Assembly (NCBI GenBank): GCA_026168455.1 | Contig: CM047426.1 | Span: 82,735,986-82,799,985, forward strand | Direction of reading: 5' to 3' | Length of the DNA: 64,000 nt | Source of the DNA: Theocolax elegans | Taxonomy: Eukaryota; Arthropoda; Insecta; Hymenoptera; Cerocephalidae | Made by a program: the position numbers and the translations under genes | Notes under the pieces: generated by a model | Seen by the model: the letters and a program-made list of their open reading frames with translations, nothing else | The model's database searches: none | What the model was told of the DNA's origin: nothing | In this document: positions 10,441 through 22,930 of the stretch, piece by piece | How the letters are laid out: the number at the start of each line of letters is the position of its first letter | Position numbering within the stretch: the first letter of the stretch is position 1

Positions 10441-11970
10441 AATTATGAATTTCCTTTATTGCGTTCCTGAAAAGTGAACTCGAGATGAAACTAACAAGCC
10501 GCCAATTCATTCGTCGCTTTCGAGTGACTTTTCGCTGTCAAGCTCAACTTAATTACCAAGCGGGTGGCGCTTGCGCTTCTTTTGCCAGTCGGCGAAGCCC
10601 ACGATAAAGGAGTCTCACCGAGCAAGAGACCGAGTTTTGAAGGAAAAACGACGACTCCGTAGCGCGTGAAACGAGCGCTACGAACGCTCTCAACTCTGTC
10701 CAAATATAACACCAGCCAGCTCTCAATTGGTCACTTCTTCTCTTTCCCGCGTACCTATACTCTCGAGCGACCTTATATACTTCCTTCCTACGGTTCTCTT
10801 TATCACTTCTCTCTTTTTCATTTATTACAATCTACTCTCCCACATTCTCTCCTCTTACTTTTTCTTATTCTCTTATGCGCACTTCTTATAAATTGCATTT
10901 ACTCTTTTTTGTACGAGACGTATGAACCTCGATTCGATGGGATAACTCTTTCCTACAAACGGCCGATTAAAAAATATTTTCTTCTTAAGTCGATCTTTAT
11001 TTCTGAGCAATGAGTCTTTGCGTTGATACGGGCTGTATAGTCGCCGCAAAATTTTAAGACGAATAATTTCTTAAAATACTTTAGAACCAAACAACGTTTG
11101 TAGGATCATTGTATTTACATAGTATATGAATTACAAAGAATAACTAGTACTCCACGAAAAATCACACTCTTGATGTGAAAATAGTGGGTGAGTTTTCAAT
11201 ACGGCATAGAGTAAATTTTCACTCGCACAGAATTAAAAAGGAGTCTATTGATTAACCTTATTTTTATATCCAAGCTTTTACGTTAACATCACCACAGATC
11301 GTAAACATTTCTAGGACCACTGACAATCGGTAAATACATTCGGGTATTAAAATAAAAAAAGGAAAAACGGTCTCCGAAATAAAGGTCGAAGGAAACTCGG
11401 GTGGCGTCAAAACGACCCGAGGAACGATACGAGCGCAGCCATAACCGGCGGAAGGGACGGTAGCCGAAGTTACGGGACTCGGGGTGCGATGGCCACCACA
11501 TTCACACTCGCATACACACACACACACACACTCTTACACACAAGTGTAAGCGGGTCAGTTTTTCAGGACTGCGCGCTGTAGTGTATGGCTCGTAAACGTC
11601 GTCGGCACGAATGAATTGTCGAATCGAAACTCCAGCGTTCCCTTTTCTCTTACACTCCCTCCCCCCCTCTCTCTATCGCTCTCTCGCTCTCTTTTCGTCT
11701 CGTGCTCCCTCTCAGGACTCCGAAAGTGGACGCAGGAGGTCGTATGGGACTATATTGGTGTTGGCAAGGGGATGCTTGGTATAGGACGCGTGCTTGCCTC
11801 CGGGTTGTTGTCTACCACGCGGCCTCTTTCGATGGCGCACCTTCTGTTTTGTTGTTACGATTGTCTGCGATATTTTCATCGTATGCTAAATTACCTCGTG
11901 GTGTTGTTTTTTCGATATTTATTGCGGGATATTTTAATAAAATAGTTGTGTTCCACCGTAAACAGTAGGT
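10441..11970. other. Islands with pyrimidine-rich tracts and a (CA)n array
   Basis: Two GC-richer islands (about 10440-10780 and 11370-11860) flank AT-rich DNA. A pyrimidine-rich plus strand runs from about 10735 to 10900 and again at 11635-11720. A CA array lies at 11514-11531. The open frames in the pyrimidine-rich parts are Leu/Ser/Phe rich and overlap each other, so I treat them as spurious. Confidence 0.5.
11514..11531. repeat. (CA)n microsatellite
   Basis: A perfect AC/CA array of about 18 nt. Confidence 0.85.
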
Positions 11971-13180
11971 GCGTTTTAATGTTGCTAAAATGTACAAAAC
12001 ATTCTACACAAAATTTACACCTACTACTACAAAATTTATAATAAACACTTGATTTCAAATTTCATTTATAAAAATGTAGGATATATTTGTAATTAATGTT
12101 CTTAGATTGTCGATAAGCTATATATCTATAACGTTATTTCAGAAGGTAAAAATGATTTATCACAGCTATAGGATATATCGATACAAATATTTTTTATCTC
12201 ATAATGTTATCGCTTTTTTAATTACAGTATATTGCTTATAATATACGATATACGCAAAAAGTATTAATAAACGTATTCATTAATATTTTTAGAATTTAAA
12301 TCGATTTCACGTAAACAAAATAAAAAGAAATATTTGAAACAATATATAGAAATAAGGATAAAACACGTTATTTATTCATCGAAACTAATAAATCAATTTT
12401 TTAACTTTCTTTATGTCGCATTTCTATCCATTGGCTTCCTCCTCCTTTTCTTTTTTTCTCATTTCGATTTCTCCGGTATACGAGAATCCAAAGCGAGTTA
12501 TATTTTTTGCCTCTGTCTTTCGATTTTTTTTTCTATTTCCTTCGTCCGGGCCTTTACGAGTCTCGGACGCAATTCCGTCCTCGATATCGCTACTTATACT
12601 CCGGGATAGCTTCGCTTCTCCGCGCGGTATCGAGGTGCGCTCTGTGAGAATCCACTCAGCGAAACAGAGAATCGTCGGTGGGGAAGAAAAAAGAACGAAT
12701 GAAAAAAGGTGGCGCACGCCGATATAACCTTGGTGTAAAACCATATTTCTTGCGCTCGAAAACCGAGTGCTCGAGACATGTGCTAGAGGAATATTGTTAT
12801 CTCACCGCTATATTTGTATGTACGCTATTTAGTACTTGTTTAACCACTTTGATCTCTTGAGAACCCAATTTTTTTTACGTCTAAGAGTAAAATCAGTTTT
12901 ATTAACTATAATACTTGCTTTGAAAACTTTAGATAAAGCGAGTCAAGTGAACGACCCGAGGGATGAATATTTAAGGTAATATATTTGGAAAAAATCATTT
13001 GTGGAATTTAATTCATGATACAATTAATAATCCGAAGTATATAATTAAAAGTTATTTATATTTAAACGTCATTTCGTAATCAATTTTTTATCACTGAATT
13101 TTAAACAAATCTTAACGTATTTTGTAAAAATTATATTGAATTTAATTATTCACTAAAAATTATCTAGAAACAGAAATTTC
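11971..13180. other. AT-rich DNA with one island at about 12520-12790
   Basis: AT-rich apart from a pyrimidine-rich run at 12415-12560 and the following island. Overlapping frames on both strands of this island (60-106 codons) cancel each other as gene evidence. Confidence 0.5.
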
Positions 13181-13730
13181 AAACCAACGTAATGACGTTC
13201 GACGTATGCACGCTTGAAAAATTAAAGTAACCGACCCGCACTCGAAAATCAAAGTATACGCGGTAAAGGTAGGCGCAACGGAGATACAGAGAGAGAGAGA
13301 GAGAGCGAGGCGTATAGTTATTATACGTTTCACCGAGATTTCACGCGACGACGCCCGCGATTGTCGAGATGGCTGCGGAACCACGCACCCACGCGGGTGG
13401 TACATACACGCAAATCGAGATTCGGAGCAACCTCGACGACAACGCGTGAGCCTTCGATCCCCCAAAGTGACTATCTCTAATTAATTAACACTGCGTTCAA
13501 AGCGACCACGCCATGGAAAACACTCGCTAATTGCCGGATAGCATAAGCACCGTGAACGCTCTCTGTTCGCGAAACAACGGGGTTGCAGTTTCGGCTTGAT
13601 CTTTCTCTACCGCCTCTCTCTATAGCACATCGTATATCTATATACAACGGGCTCTCCGTTCATATTTTATATGGTCGTGTGCATGCGGCCTTCGCAACAC
13701 GTCAAAGTATCGGTGAATTGTGTTGATTTC
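13181..13730. other. GC-richer island with (GA)n
   Basis: A CpG-rich, high-complexity island with a GA array at 13288-13305. A 101-codon minus-strand frame starts at its right part but shows no recognisable domain. The base composition, not selection, may keep it open. Confidence 0.4.
13288..13305. repeat. (GA)n microsatellite
   Basis: A perfect GA array of about 18 nt. Confidence 0.85.
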
Positions 13731-15275
13731 AAGGTGGTTTTACCATTATTAACTGACAAATTTCCAAATATAATAATTTAAATTATAATTGCAATAGAAT
13801 CCACATTATTACTAATCTAGTTAGATCTAATTGCATTTATAAATAATATTTCATGAAAATTTTAAAATTTCTTCTATAACTCTAACCTAACACTGGTGTG
13901 CGTGACCGATAAGATATAACTAAAATTGACAATTTGACCCACCTGCCACCTCCCACCCCCTCCCTCAAATTATAAAAACAGCCCTAATAGTAAGATGAGA
14001 TACTGAGAAATACAAAACCAAAATGATAATTAATTCTTATGTCGACTAAATATTTTATGGTGTGTATTTTATAATTCTTAATTCAAGTTAATACTTTTTA
14101 AAAGAGCAGCTTCGTCAATAGAGATTGTTATTTAATGATGTTAATCCTTTTCTTAATAATAATTAAAAAATTCAGATATTAATTTACTTTATTTAATTTA
14201 TTATTATTTTTACTTTCTTATAAATATTTTATTTTTTATAGTTAATAGACTGTAAGGCCAAAGTAATTCTGATTTTATTAATGCAAAACCAATATACATG
14301 ACTAAAGATACGAAATTGTGTGTTTAATCATTGAAAAAAAATCAATTATTATGCAACGATAAACGAAGAAGCGTTTTTGTACTTAGGACACACCCAACCT
14401 TCTAAAACCTGCATTTTGATTACTCGAGCAAGAAACCCTTTGATGACGTCGATTCACGCATTCACCGGGTTCACCTATAATTATCTACGCGTCCTGCAGT
14501 CCCCTTTTCTATCCTGTAGGTACACAAACTGAACTATGGTCGAGTACCTTGTGCTTAACCATCACCGCTTACCGCAGCCGTCCAATTTTACGCGCAAGCA
14601 AGACAGATCGCAAATTAGCGCAATGCTGAAAGAAGGTGATTACGTAGGTGACTGGTACTCAACCTCTTACTATATATACTCTTGATAATATCGTTTACGA
14701 ATTCCGCTTTTCCGTCTTCTAAGTCCAAGTAATTAATCAATCAGTGAATCAATGCAAAATTTAATCAAATTTCTTTACCTTTTATGATTTTTTTCGATGG
14801 ATTAATAGCAAAATGTTTATATAGTGCTTGAATTCGTGTTTCAAAATGATACTGTACAGAAAATTTTCAATTTGTATATTATATTGATTATTGTCTATAA
14901 CGTACCAACGACTGAATAAAATATACTTTAAAAAATGTTAAAATAAACGACTACAATCAATGCTGATCAAATTGGTGTAAAATTATTCTCAGGCTGCAGT
15001 AAAGGTGTATTACGCAGTTTGAATAAAACCACACCTACGCTTATATATCGAGGAATAATTACTAGCGCGCAAAACTCAATTTTTAGCAATTTCAGAATTC
15101 CTCTCATCGAAGATTATCCCGCCGAGTAATTTTAGACAATATAACGTCTAACGTATCCAATAATGAATTCCCGATCCATCCCCGCAATCGAGCGGATTAA
15201 AGCCCATTAAAAAAGCACGAAGATAAAAGAAAGGATGAAGCGAAAATAAAAAAAAAGTACGATCCAGGGTAGTAA

Positions 15276-15312
<37 letters not shown>

Positions 15313-15430
15313 CCACCCTTCCTCCGGAAAAACAATCAACTGCAAATTTATCAATCAATCTAAGGGAGGAAAAGAAACGCGAGATCTAATGCACCCTTCG
15401 TAAAATACTCGGCGTTTGCTCGTGTATTTA
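13731..15430. other. AT-rich DNA with an island at about 14380-14660
   Basis: The island at 14380-14660 is CpG-containing and of high complexity, with a CRE-like TGACGTC at 14444-14450. Just left of it, 13935-13965 is C-rich but has only one long-loop G-quadruplex solution on the other strand. A GA array occurs at 15280-15309. The remainder is AT-rich. Confidence 0.45.
15280..15309. repeat. (GA)n microsatellite
   Basis: A perfect AG/GA array of about 30 nt. Confidence 0.9.
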
Positions 15431-17480
15431 TAGGCTCGTTCATCAGCATACTCAATCACTTTAATGTCCTTGCGGGAGGTCGGCATATAGCAAGAGCGAA
15501 AAAGAACTTTCCGTCAGCATCTTCCTTCTTTTTCGAAATCTCTACGGCAGAGTGATAACCAACGACAACTAGGTCAAGCGTAGAGATACGATGGGGTAAC
15601 GACGAAGACAGAGATAGGGCGCGGCAATCGTTGCGTGTTATCTTCGCGCACGGCAAAGTGTTACCCACATACTACCTCCTGTCTCTCACACTTTTCGTTT
15701 TCTCTCTTTAGTCCTTCGATATTTGCTCCTATGATGTTTCTCTCGAAATTACGTGGGTTGACTACTGCAAGTATAAACATTAAATGTCGTGTCAAGGAAA
15801 TACAAATAACTCTTTAGCAACTTAATTTGAGGAACACGTGTATTGTGCTATTTAGAATATCGCTGAAAATCATATTAGATAATCTCATTATTTTACTTCT
15901 ATCAGATAAATTATTCGGAATGACACTAATATCAAGTACTTATTCAAGGTCGTGATTGAAATAAATTGGCATTTTATTGTCCGGCGTGTAAGATCAAATT
16001 TATAAAAAATATTTTGAAACGACTGTTTTTCTAGACGAAAATCGTAACAATCTTTCCAGCGTCGGGGAAGATCTCAACGAAATATCAAGGGTCCGAAAAA
16101 AGGATCAAGAGATTTCTAAGACCCTCGCACGTATACGATGACACTAGTCCGATCGTCCTAAAGGACACGCGAGTTTGCTCAAGCGGATCTTATTGCAAGA
16201 ATGGCAGTAAAATGAGCTCGACCGCAACTTTACGTAGATTTTCCGCTTTCGAATTAAAAGAAAAAGGAAAATCAAATAGGTACTGTAGTACTATTCTATA
16301 AAAAAGTTTGCATATCAACCACCTCATTCAATTATAACGTAATTCATTTTTAAAACCACAGAGAAATAAATTCTGAAAAAAATTGATTTGTCGAAGGAGA
16401 AGAATACCCTTTCTGATGGAGATATACATTGAAAAAATAGTAAACAACAGGAGTTTGGAATAAAACTACAAGTTGCCGTGTACATTCTGACACAGTGAAA
16501 TGCAAACTTTTGTACGAAAGTAAGGTAATTAAAACTATATTGCAAACCATGACTGTGAAGTGGCATTGTTTTTATAGCATTTATCCAGCCTGTAATGTGC
16601 TAGTTTTTGATACCTTCACAAAGATTCATTCAGTACCCAAACTTTTTAAATGCTGGTCTTTGAACTAACGTGTTACGCAATTTACAGGTTCACATTATTT
16701 TTAATTAAAAGTCCCGGGGTGTTATACTCGGAATATTGTTAGTTTAAAATTAATTGCGTCGCGTAAGGCTTTAGTTACTAGAATATTGGAATTTTCTAAA
16801 ATTTATGCAATCGTTAAATGATTGTGTATTAACTTGTGTATTAACTTTCATTTCTGTAATGAAATTAGTTTCGTAACAGTTTCTTTTCAAAATATGTAAC
16901 ATAATATTAATTTAATACTGGTATCGTTAATTTTTAATTATCGCAGTGATACTTTTAATACGTTGGAATAATAACATCATTACGTTCGTTATTTTTTCAA
17001 TTACACTGTTGATTACTTAAAACATATTTATTATTTAAAGATTGAGATTCACTGGTTTAATCGTTCAATCAATGGAAACGGTTAAACATAAATATAGTTT
17101 GTTACATTTATTTGGTAAATATTTATCGATAGAATAGAAACAAGGTCATTTAACTAAAAATACAATAAAACTTTCACTAACTTTTCATTTGGAACGTTGT
17201 CACTAGCAGAAACAGGGTACACTGCAATTGTTTCGCAATTCGAGAGTAAGTAGTTTTTTTTTTATTTATTTACTTTCAAATTACTATACAATGTAAATAA
17301 TATGACAAAACAGTTTTGTTTGAAAACCATCTATTAACCGCTTTGAACGAATACATCTATTTTTCTCGGATTTCAAAGTCAAGTTATATTAAAGATTGTA
17401 TACGAAACTCGCGCTAAATAAATGACAAACAAAACACTACTAAGCAAAAAGGGGTACCCCGTAACAAAGTTCATTTCTCT
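15431..17480. other. Small islands followed by a long AT-rich stretch
   Basis: GC-richer patches lie at about 15430-15670 and 16060-16220. From 16260 to 17480 the DNA is AT-rich. A short tandem duplication of a 12-mer (TTGTGTATTAAC twice) occurs at about 16822-16845. No gene is supported. Confidence 0.5.
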
Positions 17481-17860
17481 TCTATAAAAAAAAGAAAGCG
17501 CTTAAAAAGAGAGAAGAAAAATAGTAAAAAATAGGGGTAAAAAGCGGTTCAGTTGCGGGGTAACGCGAAATTCGCCGAGAATCGTGCGAAAACAATAAGG
17601 GCCGAGTTTTTCGGTGGTAGCCCGAGGGGTCAAAAAGCGGAGACGCGGGCCAGTCGAGCGTACTCGTCGACTCTGGAGGGTAGGCGTCGATGACGTCAAC
17701 AACCAACAATGAAAAAAACTTCGTCCATCTCTCGGTAGGAGTCGCAAGTAGAGGCGATTACATTTTGTTGCTATCCATCCTTCTCTTTCTTTCTAGCCAT
17801 TTTTTTATCTCTCTTTTCTCAGAGCTTTTTACCTCGAGGTTTCCGCTTTTTTACGAATAG
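17481..17860. promoter_or_regulatory. GC-richer island with a perfect CRE palindrome
   Basis: A purine-rich left edge (17480-17560) leads into a CpG-containing island with TGACGTCA at 17691-17698, the full CREB/ATF consensus, followed by a pyrimidine-rich right edge. One perfect 8-mer in 64 kb is close to the chance expectation, so the regulatory reading is tentative. Two overlapping minus-strand frames (75 and 81 codons) are not convincing. Confidence 0.22.
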
Positions 17861-18440
17861 CTCTGCGCCCAGTAGTTCTCTATGAGCAGTTGTGTACACC
17901 CACCGGAATCTTAATGTTTTTAATACAGTCCTGCTGGACGAGTTGTGGTATTTTGAATGCCTGAGTTAAGTTTTGCATTTCGAAATTCTGAATTTCTACT
18001 GCCTTTTGAAAGAATATTCGGCAAAATTTGCTCGAGTGGCTCACTCAAATTCAAAGTATTTTATTTTTTTACCGAGATATAATTCACTGCTTCGAATAAA
18101 GTGCTACAGTGTTTCTCCGAAATATTATGAAGTTGACCCACATATTCTATATTATATGAAATTAATCAAAAATTAGTTATTATATACACATTTTAATTAC
18201 GTTTTTGAATTAAAACTATTATGGGATATGATATATGGGATCGACTAGATAAATATTTTAAGTATATAAAAACAGTAAAGATTATTTTCTAGGGTTTATA
18301 ACGTGGATCACATAATTAGTATACATTGTGCTTATAAAATATAATGTAATATAATTATAAGATAGTACTTAACCTAAAAGATATAAATTTCAAAGAATAA
18401 ATGAAATAATGTACCAAATATTTCTTAATAAAATGAGGTC
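17861..18440. other. AT-rich spacer
   Basis: Mostly AT-rich, with no supported feature. Confidence 0.55.
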
Positions 18441-19150
18441 AGTACGCAGTGATGATACTACTCGGGTTATCAGAGTACATTTTCGGTTGATCGTAACCGA
18501 GAGCCAAGCGCCCGAATAATTTTAATTCGAACGGTGGATCCTCTTGAACCTCTAGTCACTGTCCCCTTCAAAGGCTAAAAGCTACAAATTCCTTTCGTCT
18601 TCGTCTCTCTTTCTCCTTCTCCCTTTCCGTCTCTGGCCCTAAACCTCTCTGTCAACCCCTCTACTCTCTCGCTCTCTTATGGCTCCTTCGGAACGAGGAT
18701 TAAAGCGTCCCTCGAGTTAGCTCGAAGATTAGACAACTTGACGAAGTTGGCCCGTCTCGCTCACTTCGCTTGTGTATGTTATATAGCAGGGGCCAAAAGT
18801 GTCTGTACGCGCACGTACGTGGTATCTACGTGTATGTCCGTGTCTGTACTTAGAGTTACGGATCTGCTTAGATAATCGGTTGTCGCGACTAGAAGGGAGA
18901 GTGAGCGCACGAGAGAAGCAAATCGATCACCAACGCCGCCGCGGATCCAGAGATTATAAAGCAATTTCGCGAAATCTGCTTGGCTTGGTTATTGCGATAT
19001 TATATTCGACGAGCGCCCGGGACCCTGGGTATCCGATAAATACGGCCCGGTCAGAGTTAATTATCGAGCAGTCGATCGCTTCCTATATAACCCCCTCTTT
19101 CCCCCTCCTGCTGCACTACCTTCATTTTCGCGCGCGGTTGCGATAAATTT
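18441..19150. other. Large GC-richer island
   Basis: One of the longer islands in the window (about 700 bp), with a pyrimidine-rich run at 18595-18680 and dense CpG from 18800 to 19140. A 115-codon plus-strand frame (18799-19146) lacks any domain I recognise. It could be a conserved non-coding element, or an unrecognised exon of a non-coding RNA. Confidence 0.35.
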
Positions 19151-19690
19151 CTTTCTCTTACAGCTTGCCAATTTAAACCAAGTTGTCGCTCTACGCTTCG
19201 GTTAAAACGTTCATGCTTTACTCTATTTTTTTTAAATTGATTTACATAAAATTGAATCTTCCTTACCTAATTAAATCATTCACGTAATACTTTGTTCAAT
19301 CGATAATATACTATTTTTATTTACCGAATCACAATTAATTTTATTAATTTAAAAGAAATAATTATTTCATATATACGTATATATTCTTAATTTAATACAA
19401 TATTTAATACTTTGTGCAATATTTCTAAAATAAATTAAAAAATTATTACATTTATTATTCTACACTATATACGCATCAACGAGTTATAAATTATATAACG
19501 TGAAGTTGGAAGATACATAGACAACATTATTTAGTACATAAATTCAAAAACTATAGTTGTCTTAAATCATTGGAATGTAATAGCTCGAATCTAAGTACTT
19601 TAGTCATTGACCTTAAAAAAAGATCGGTCTAATAATTTTAATTGCGTTTTCTTTCTCAATTAAGATACCTTGGTGTCGTTGTAATAAATT
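19151..19690. other. AT-rich spacer
   Basis: AT-rich, with the 16-nt palindrome ATATATACGTATATAT near 19369. No gene is supported. Confidence 0.55.
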
Positions 19691-19704
19691 AGTTGCAGTG
19701 AGGA

Positions 19705-19729
19705 GGGAGGGAGGGAGGAGGGGGGGGGG
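19705..19729 (+). other. G-quadruplex motif
   Basis: Three GGG runs separated by single A, a GG, and a run of ten G give several four-run solutions with very short loops. This is a strong predicted G-quadruplex on the plus strand. It is followed by a GA-rich tract (19733-19752). Confidence 0.75.
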
Positions 19730-19990
19730 TCAAAGAGAGAGAGAGGGAGAGAAACACGCGAATGAAATGATTATTAATGATTTGCGCAAAGTGAGGGCTT
19801 CGGTGCGATAAATGTCAAATCGCAAGATCGGGAAGAAATTTTTCTCTCCTTTATTTCTCTTTGTTCGCAGTAGAATAATTAATTACACCTTGCAGTATCG
19901 CTATATTCATTAGGCGCGAGTTGCGACGAGGAAGTGGGAAGTGGTGAGGTCGTCGTTTAATTAATTTAATTAGATGGGGCAATCGTGTCG
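19730..19990. promoter_or_regulatory. Candidate cis-regulatory module
   Basis: Right of the G-quadruplex lie a palindromic C/EBP-like TTTGCGCAAA (19781-19790), a TTATTAATGA run just before it, a Sox-like CTTTGTT near 19858, and several TAATTA homeodomain cores at 19876-19886 and 19957-19973. A dense mix of such sites in a complex island is typical of insect enhancers. Individually the motifs are short, and no conservation data are available here. Confidence 0.3.
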
Positions 19991-20780
19991 TTCCTTCTGG
20001 TTTTCCACGGGACACTGAGTAAATTTATTTTGGTTATTAATCACAAATGTGTTATGAGATTCTACGCATCGTTGTGCGTCTATGAGGATATACTGTTACT
20101 CGATTATATATTTTATATTTATGTATACTGTTATGTAAATGAAGAATGGCTATTTTGTGCTCTTTATTTTACTAGTACATAAATTGACGTTTATAAATAA
20201 ATATTGATATACTGCACTTTTTCCTTTATTTTTGAAGAATTCATATTTGAAAATGTTGCAATAAGACAAAAGAAATTTCAGAGTATTATCACATTATATA
20301 GAAATAGGTATGGATACCTTTGTTATTTTGTATATTTAACCTTACTGTAAGAATTACTTATGAACTGACTTAGCTGCGTTCTAAATCTCGAGCTGCCAGG
20401 GTGCAAATGTTCAGTATAATCCATAAAATTGTGAATAAATTTTTACCTCTTTTGATACGAGATATAAAGTGGTGCATTTTAAAAGCTTGTGGAAAGGTAA
20501 GAAAGTGCCTTCTTGATAACTTCCATAAAAATGCTTATGTTTAGTCGATTTTTTATGCCATGATACGTACAGTGTTGAGTAAACCGATAACTGTTGAATC
20601 AAGAATGTCCATTATTTATTATAATTTTAAATACAATATTATTTGTTCTTGACTAAAATAAAAATAATGTTTATTTTCCTTTGAGCTTACATATCATAAA
20701 AATGCGCGTTATAAAATGCTCGCTGTTGCTTTATCACATACAAAGGATTGCAAATGTATATCCATTAAATATAAATTCCG
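19991..20780. other. AT-rich spacer
   Basis: AT-rich with no convincing gene. The short frames here are Tyr/Phe/Leu rich, as expected from base bias. Confidence 0.55.
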
Positions 20781-21180
20781 AGTTTAGTAAAAAATTTTCC
20801 TAAACAAAGTGATCGGTCCTCCAATAGGGTACACGGAGGATCTGGGTCGTCGCGCATCAAGATCATAAAATCCTAATGCTGATCGTCTGGTACACATTGT
20901 AATATTTAGGATTCGCACGTAACGCCAAGAGAGAGAAAGATGTATATACATAGACGGAATATAGACGGAATGACAAAATGGACCGCGTGTTTGGAGATGC
21001 AATCTGGCGTCGTTCTTGATCAAAATCTCGTAGTCCGTACTAGCGGCAACTACCAGGCGCGAAGTTAAATCGACGGGCAGGCGCGGGATTATGCAAGTAA
21101 TCGGATTATTCGAGATATGCGGCTGATCCTTCGCTTGAATTATTTCCGCTTGAATTTTTCTCCCTTCTACGAGCATTTTT
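20781..21180. promoter_or_regulatory. GC-richer island with POU/K50-homeodomain-like cluster
   Basis: This island is open for 130 codons on the minus strand (20784-21176), but the translation has no domain I recognise. On the plus strand, 21086-21108 contains GGATTA, then ATGCAAGTAAT, then GGATTA. GGATTA is the reverse complement of the Otd/Bicoid-class TAATCC core, and ATGCAAGTAAT resembles an octamer/POU site. A small duplicated 11-mer (ATAGACGGAAT) lies at about 20950-20975. I favour a regulatory reading over a coding one. Confidence 0.28.
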
Positions 21181-22420
21181 TTATATTTTGTGAACGTTAA
21201 TTTTGCGTTGAACTTGATGTTTCGAAATTATCTTGGCAAATAAGCTTTTCAAAAAGCACATCAGAGGTTTAATTTAATGTCCGTTTCTGCGCTTTACTGC
21301 ATATGCTTTTTCAATTTTTTAAATAAAAAGATACAAATTATATTTTTTTTTACAGCACTTGAATATTTATTTATGATAAATCAAAATGTTCCATTACGGT
21401 GAAACGATTTTCAGATAAATACCGCACCTTTAAATTTCAACATTTCTTAAAATCAGTGTGCTGCAGAAATGAAATGAACACTCGTTACTATTATTAATAT
21501 AATACATTTAATTTTATAGGTAATACTGATTACGTATTTAGAAAATAATACATTCAAGCTGCTTTAGGAAAGTTTATAATGTCGACGCAGCATATTAAAT
21601 ACTTTTTCGGAATTATATATGCATTTTCAACAAAAATTGAAATTGCAAGTATTTCAATTTAAAATTCATTTGTACTAAAGTAAGAGATTCACGTATAAAA
21701 ACAATATTAATTTTTAAAACGTAGGTTTACTTATTACATACTTTTTCAATGGTGAATTTAAAATGTTGATTCTTCCTCGCAGTGACGACTGTGAAACATA
21801 TTAGTTTATTGCTCTCAAATTTTTTCAGCACTCAAACAGTGATATTAAGTTCATAATTTTCACATTTTTTGACGTTTGAAACAGTTCTTATTTATTTTAA
21901 AATAGTATTAAAACAAGGTTTTATTATATTTAACTCAAGCATTTCGACGTGTTTGAAAATCGATGCTGCATATAATAGAATATCTGTCGTATATAATAGT
22001 GTATCGTTTCCATCATATCTGTCGGGAACAAATTCAAATGTGCTTGTTGAAGTTAGTATTATTGTAATCGATACATTTTTTAAAGAGGTTATGAACGGTA
22101 GTTCACTGGTCATATTTGGTGAGCAATATCGATTACAAAAATGCTAACTCCACTGAATCGAACACTTTGAAATTTGTTCGGTATAGATATAATGGAGGCG
22201 AGATTGCAAAACTTTACGAAGGAAAGTGCATATACATACTAATATCAATAATATCAAAATAATGAAATTTTATCATAATTGGTTAAAGTATGATGAACTC
22301 GCCGAATTATTGTATAAGTTTTGTATAAAATCGATTTTGAAAAGACTATGCAGTATACGTACCAGAAGGTGTACGCCCTTGAATACCGCAAAATCAAATT
22401 TGACCGAGACGTAAGCAAGA
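21181..22420. other. AT-rich stretch
   Basis: AT-rich, with overlapping 73- and 92-codon frames on opposite strands at 21869-22147 that I take to be chance. No repeat family is recognised. Confidence 0.5.
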
Positions 22421-22755
22421 GGAAACTTGTTGTATAAAGCGTTACACGAAGAAACTACCGGTAACGGTATCCGTGGAATTTTTGGTTGTTCCTATACGAA
22501 ACTAGGAAAAGTATACATCGCGCAAAATGCGCGGATATCCTCAAAGCCACCGTTTGACAAGCGGCTACACACCTACATTACGACTTAGGAGCTTATGCGC
22601 CCTGTTATACCACCTACACTTTTTTTCTTTATTATCTCTCTCTTCCTATCTCTTGCCCATTTGCTTTCTCATCTCGTCATTTTGCTACCTTTGGATCGCG
22701 TAACCCATAAACGCAGTATAGCGTAATAGTTAGTCCTAAAGTGCACTTTTACTCT

Positions 22756-22799
<44 letters not shown>

Positions 22800-22930
22800 C
22801 TCATTCTGTTTTTCTAGATGTACTCCTCACGCCGCAGGGTTCATCATTAATTCAAAATGTTCAAGTTAAGCTATGCGCGCGCGAGCGCGGTAGGAAACTG
22901 GGAGTGTAATCTTCGTATCTGAAAATACAT
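22421..22930. other. GC-richer island with a long (TC)n array
   Basis: A complex left part (22430-22600) leads into pyrimidine-rich DNA and a 38-nt TC array, then a GC-alternating GCGCGCGCGAGCGCG near 22876-22890. Confidence 0.45.
22760..22797. repeat. (TC)n microsatellite
   Basis: A perfect CT/TC array of about 38 nt, among the longest uninterrupted dinucleotide arrays in the window. Confidence 0.93.

Noticed and set aside
13878..13892. CTAACCTAAC, like the insect telomere repeat
   Set aside because: Only about two units, not an array.
13935..13965. C-rich run as a minus-strand G-quadruplex
   Set aside because: It needs an 11-nt loop to reach four runs, so it is much weaker than those at 19.7 and 55.75 kb.
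17691..17698. Perfect CRE as proof of a promoter
   Set aside because: One perfect 8-mer is about what chance gives in 64 kb. It is kept only as part of an island description.
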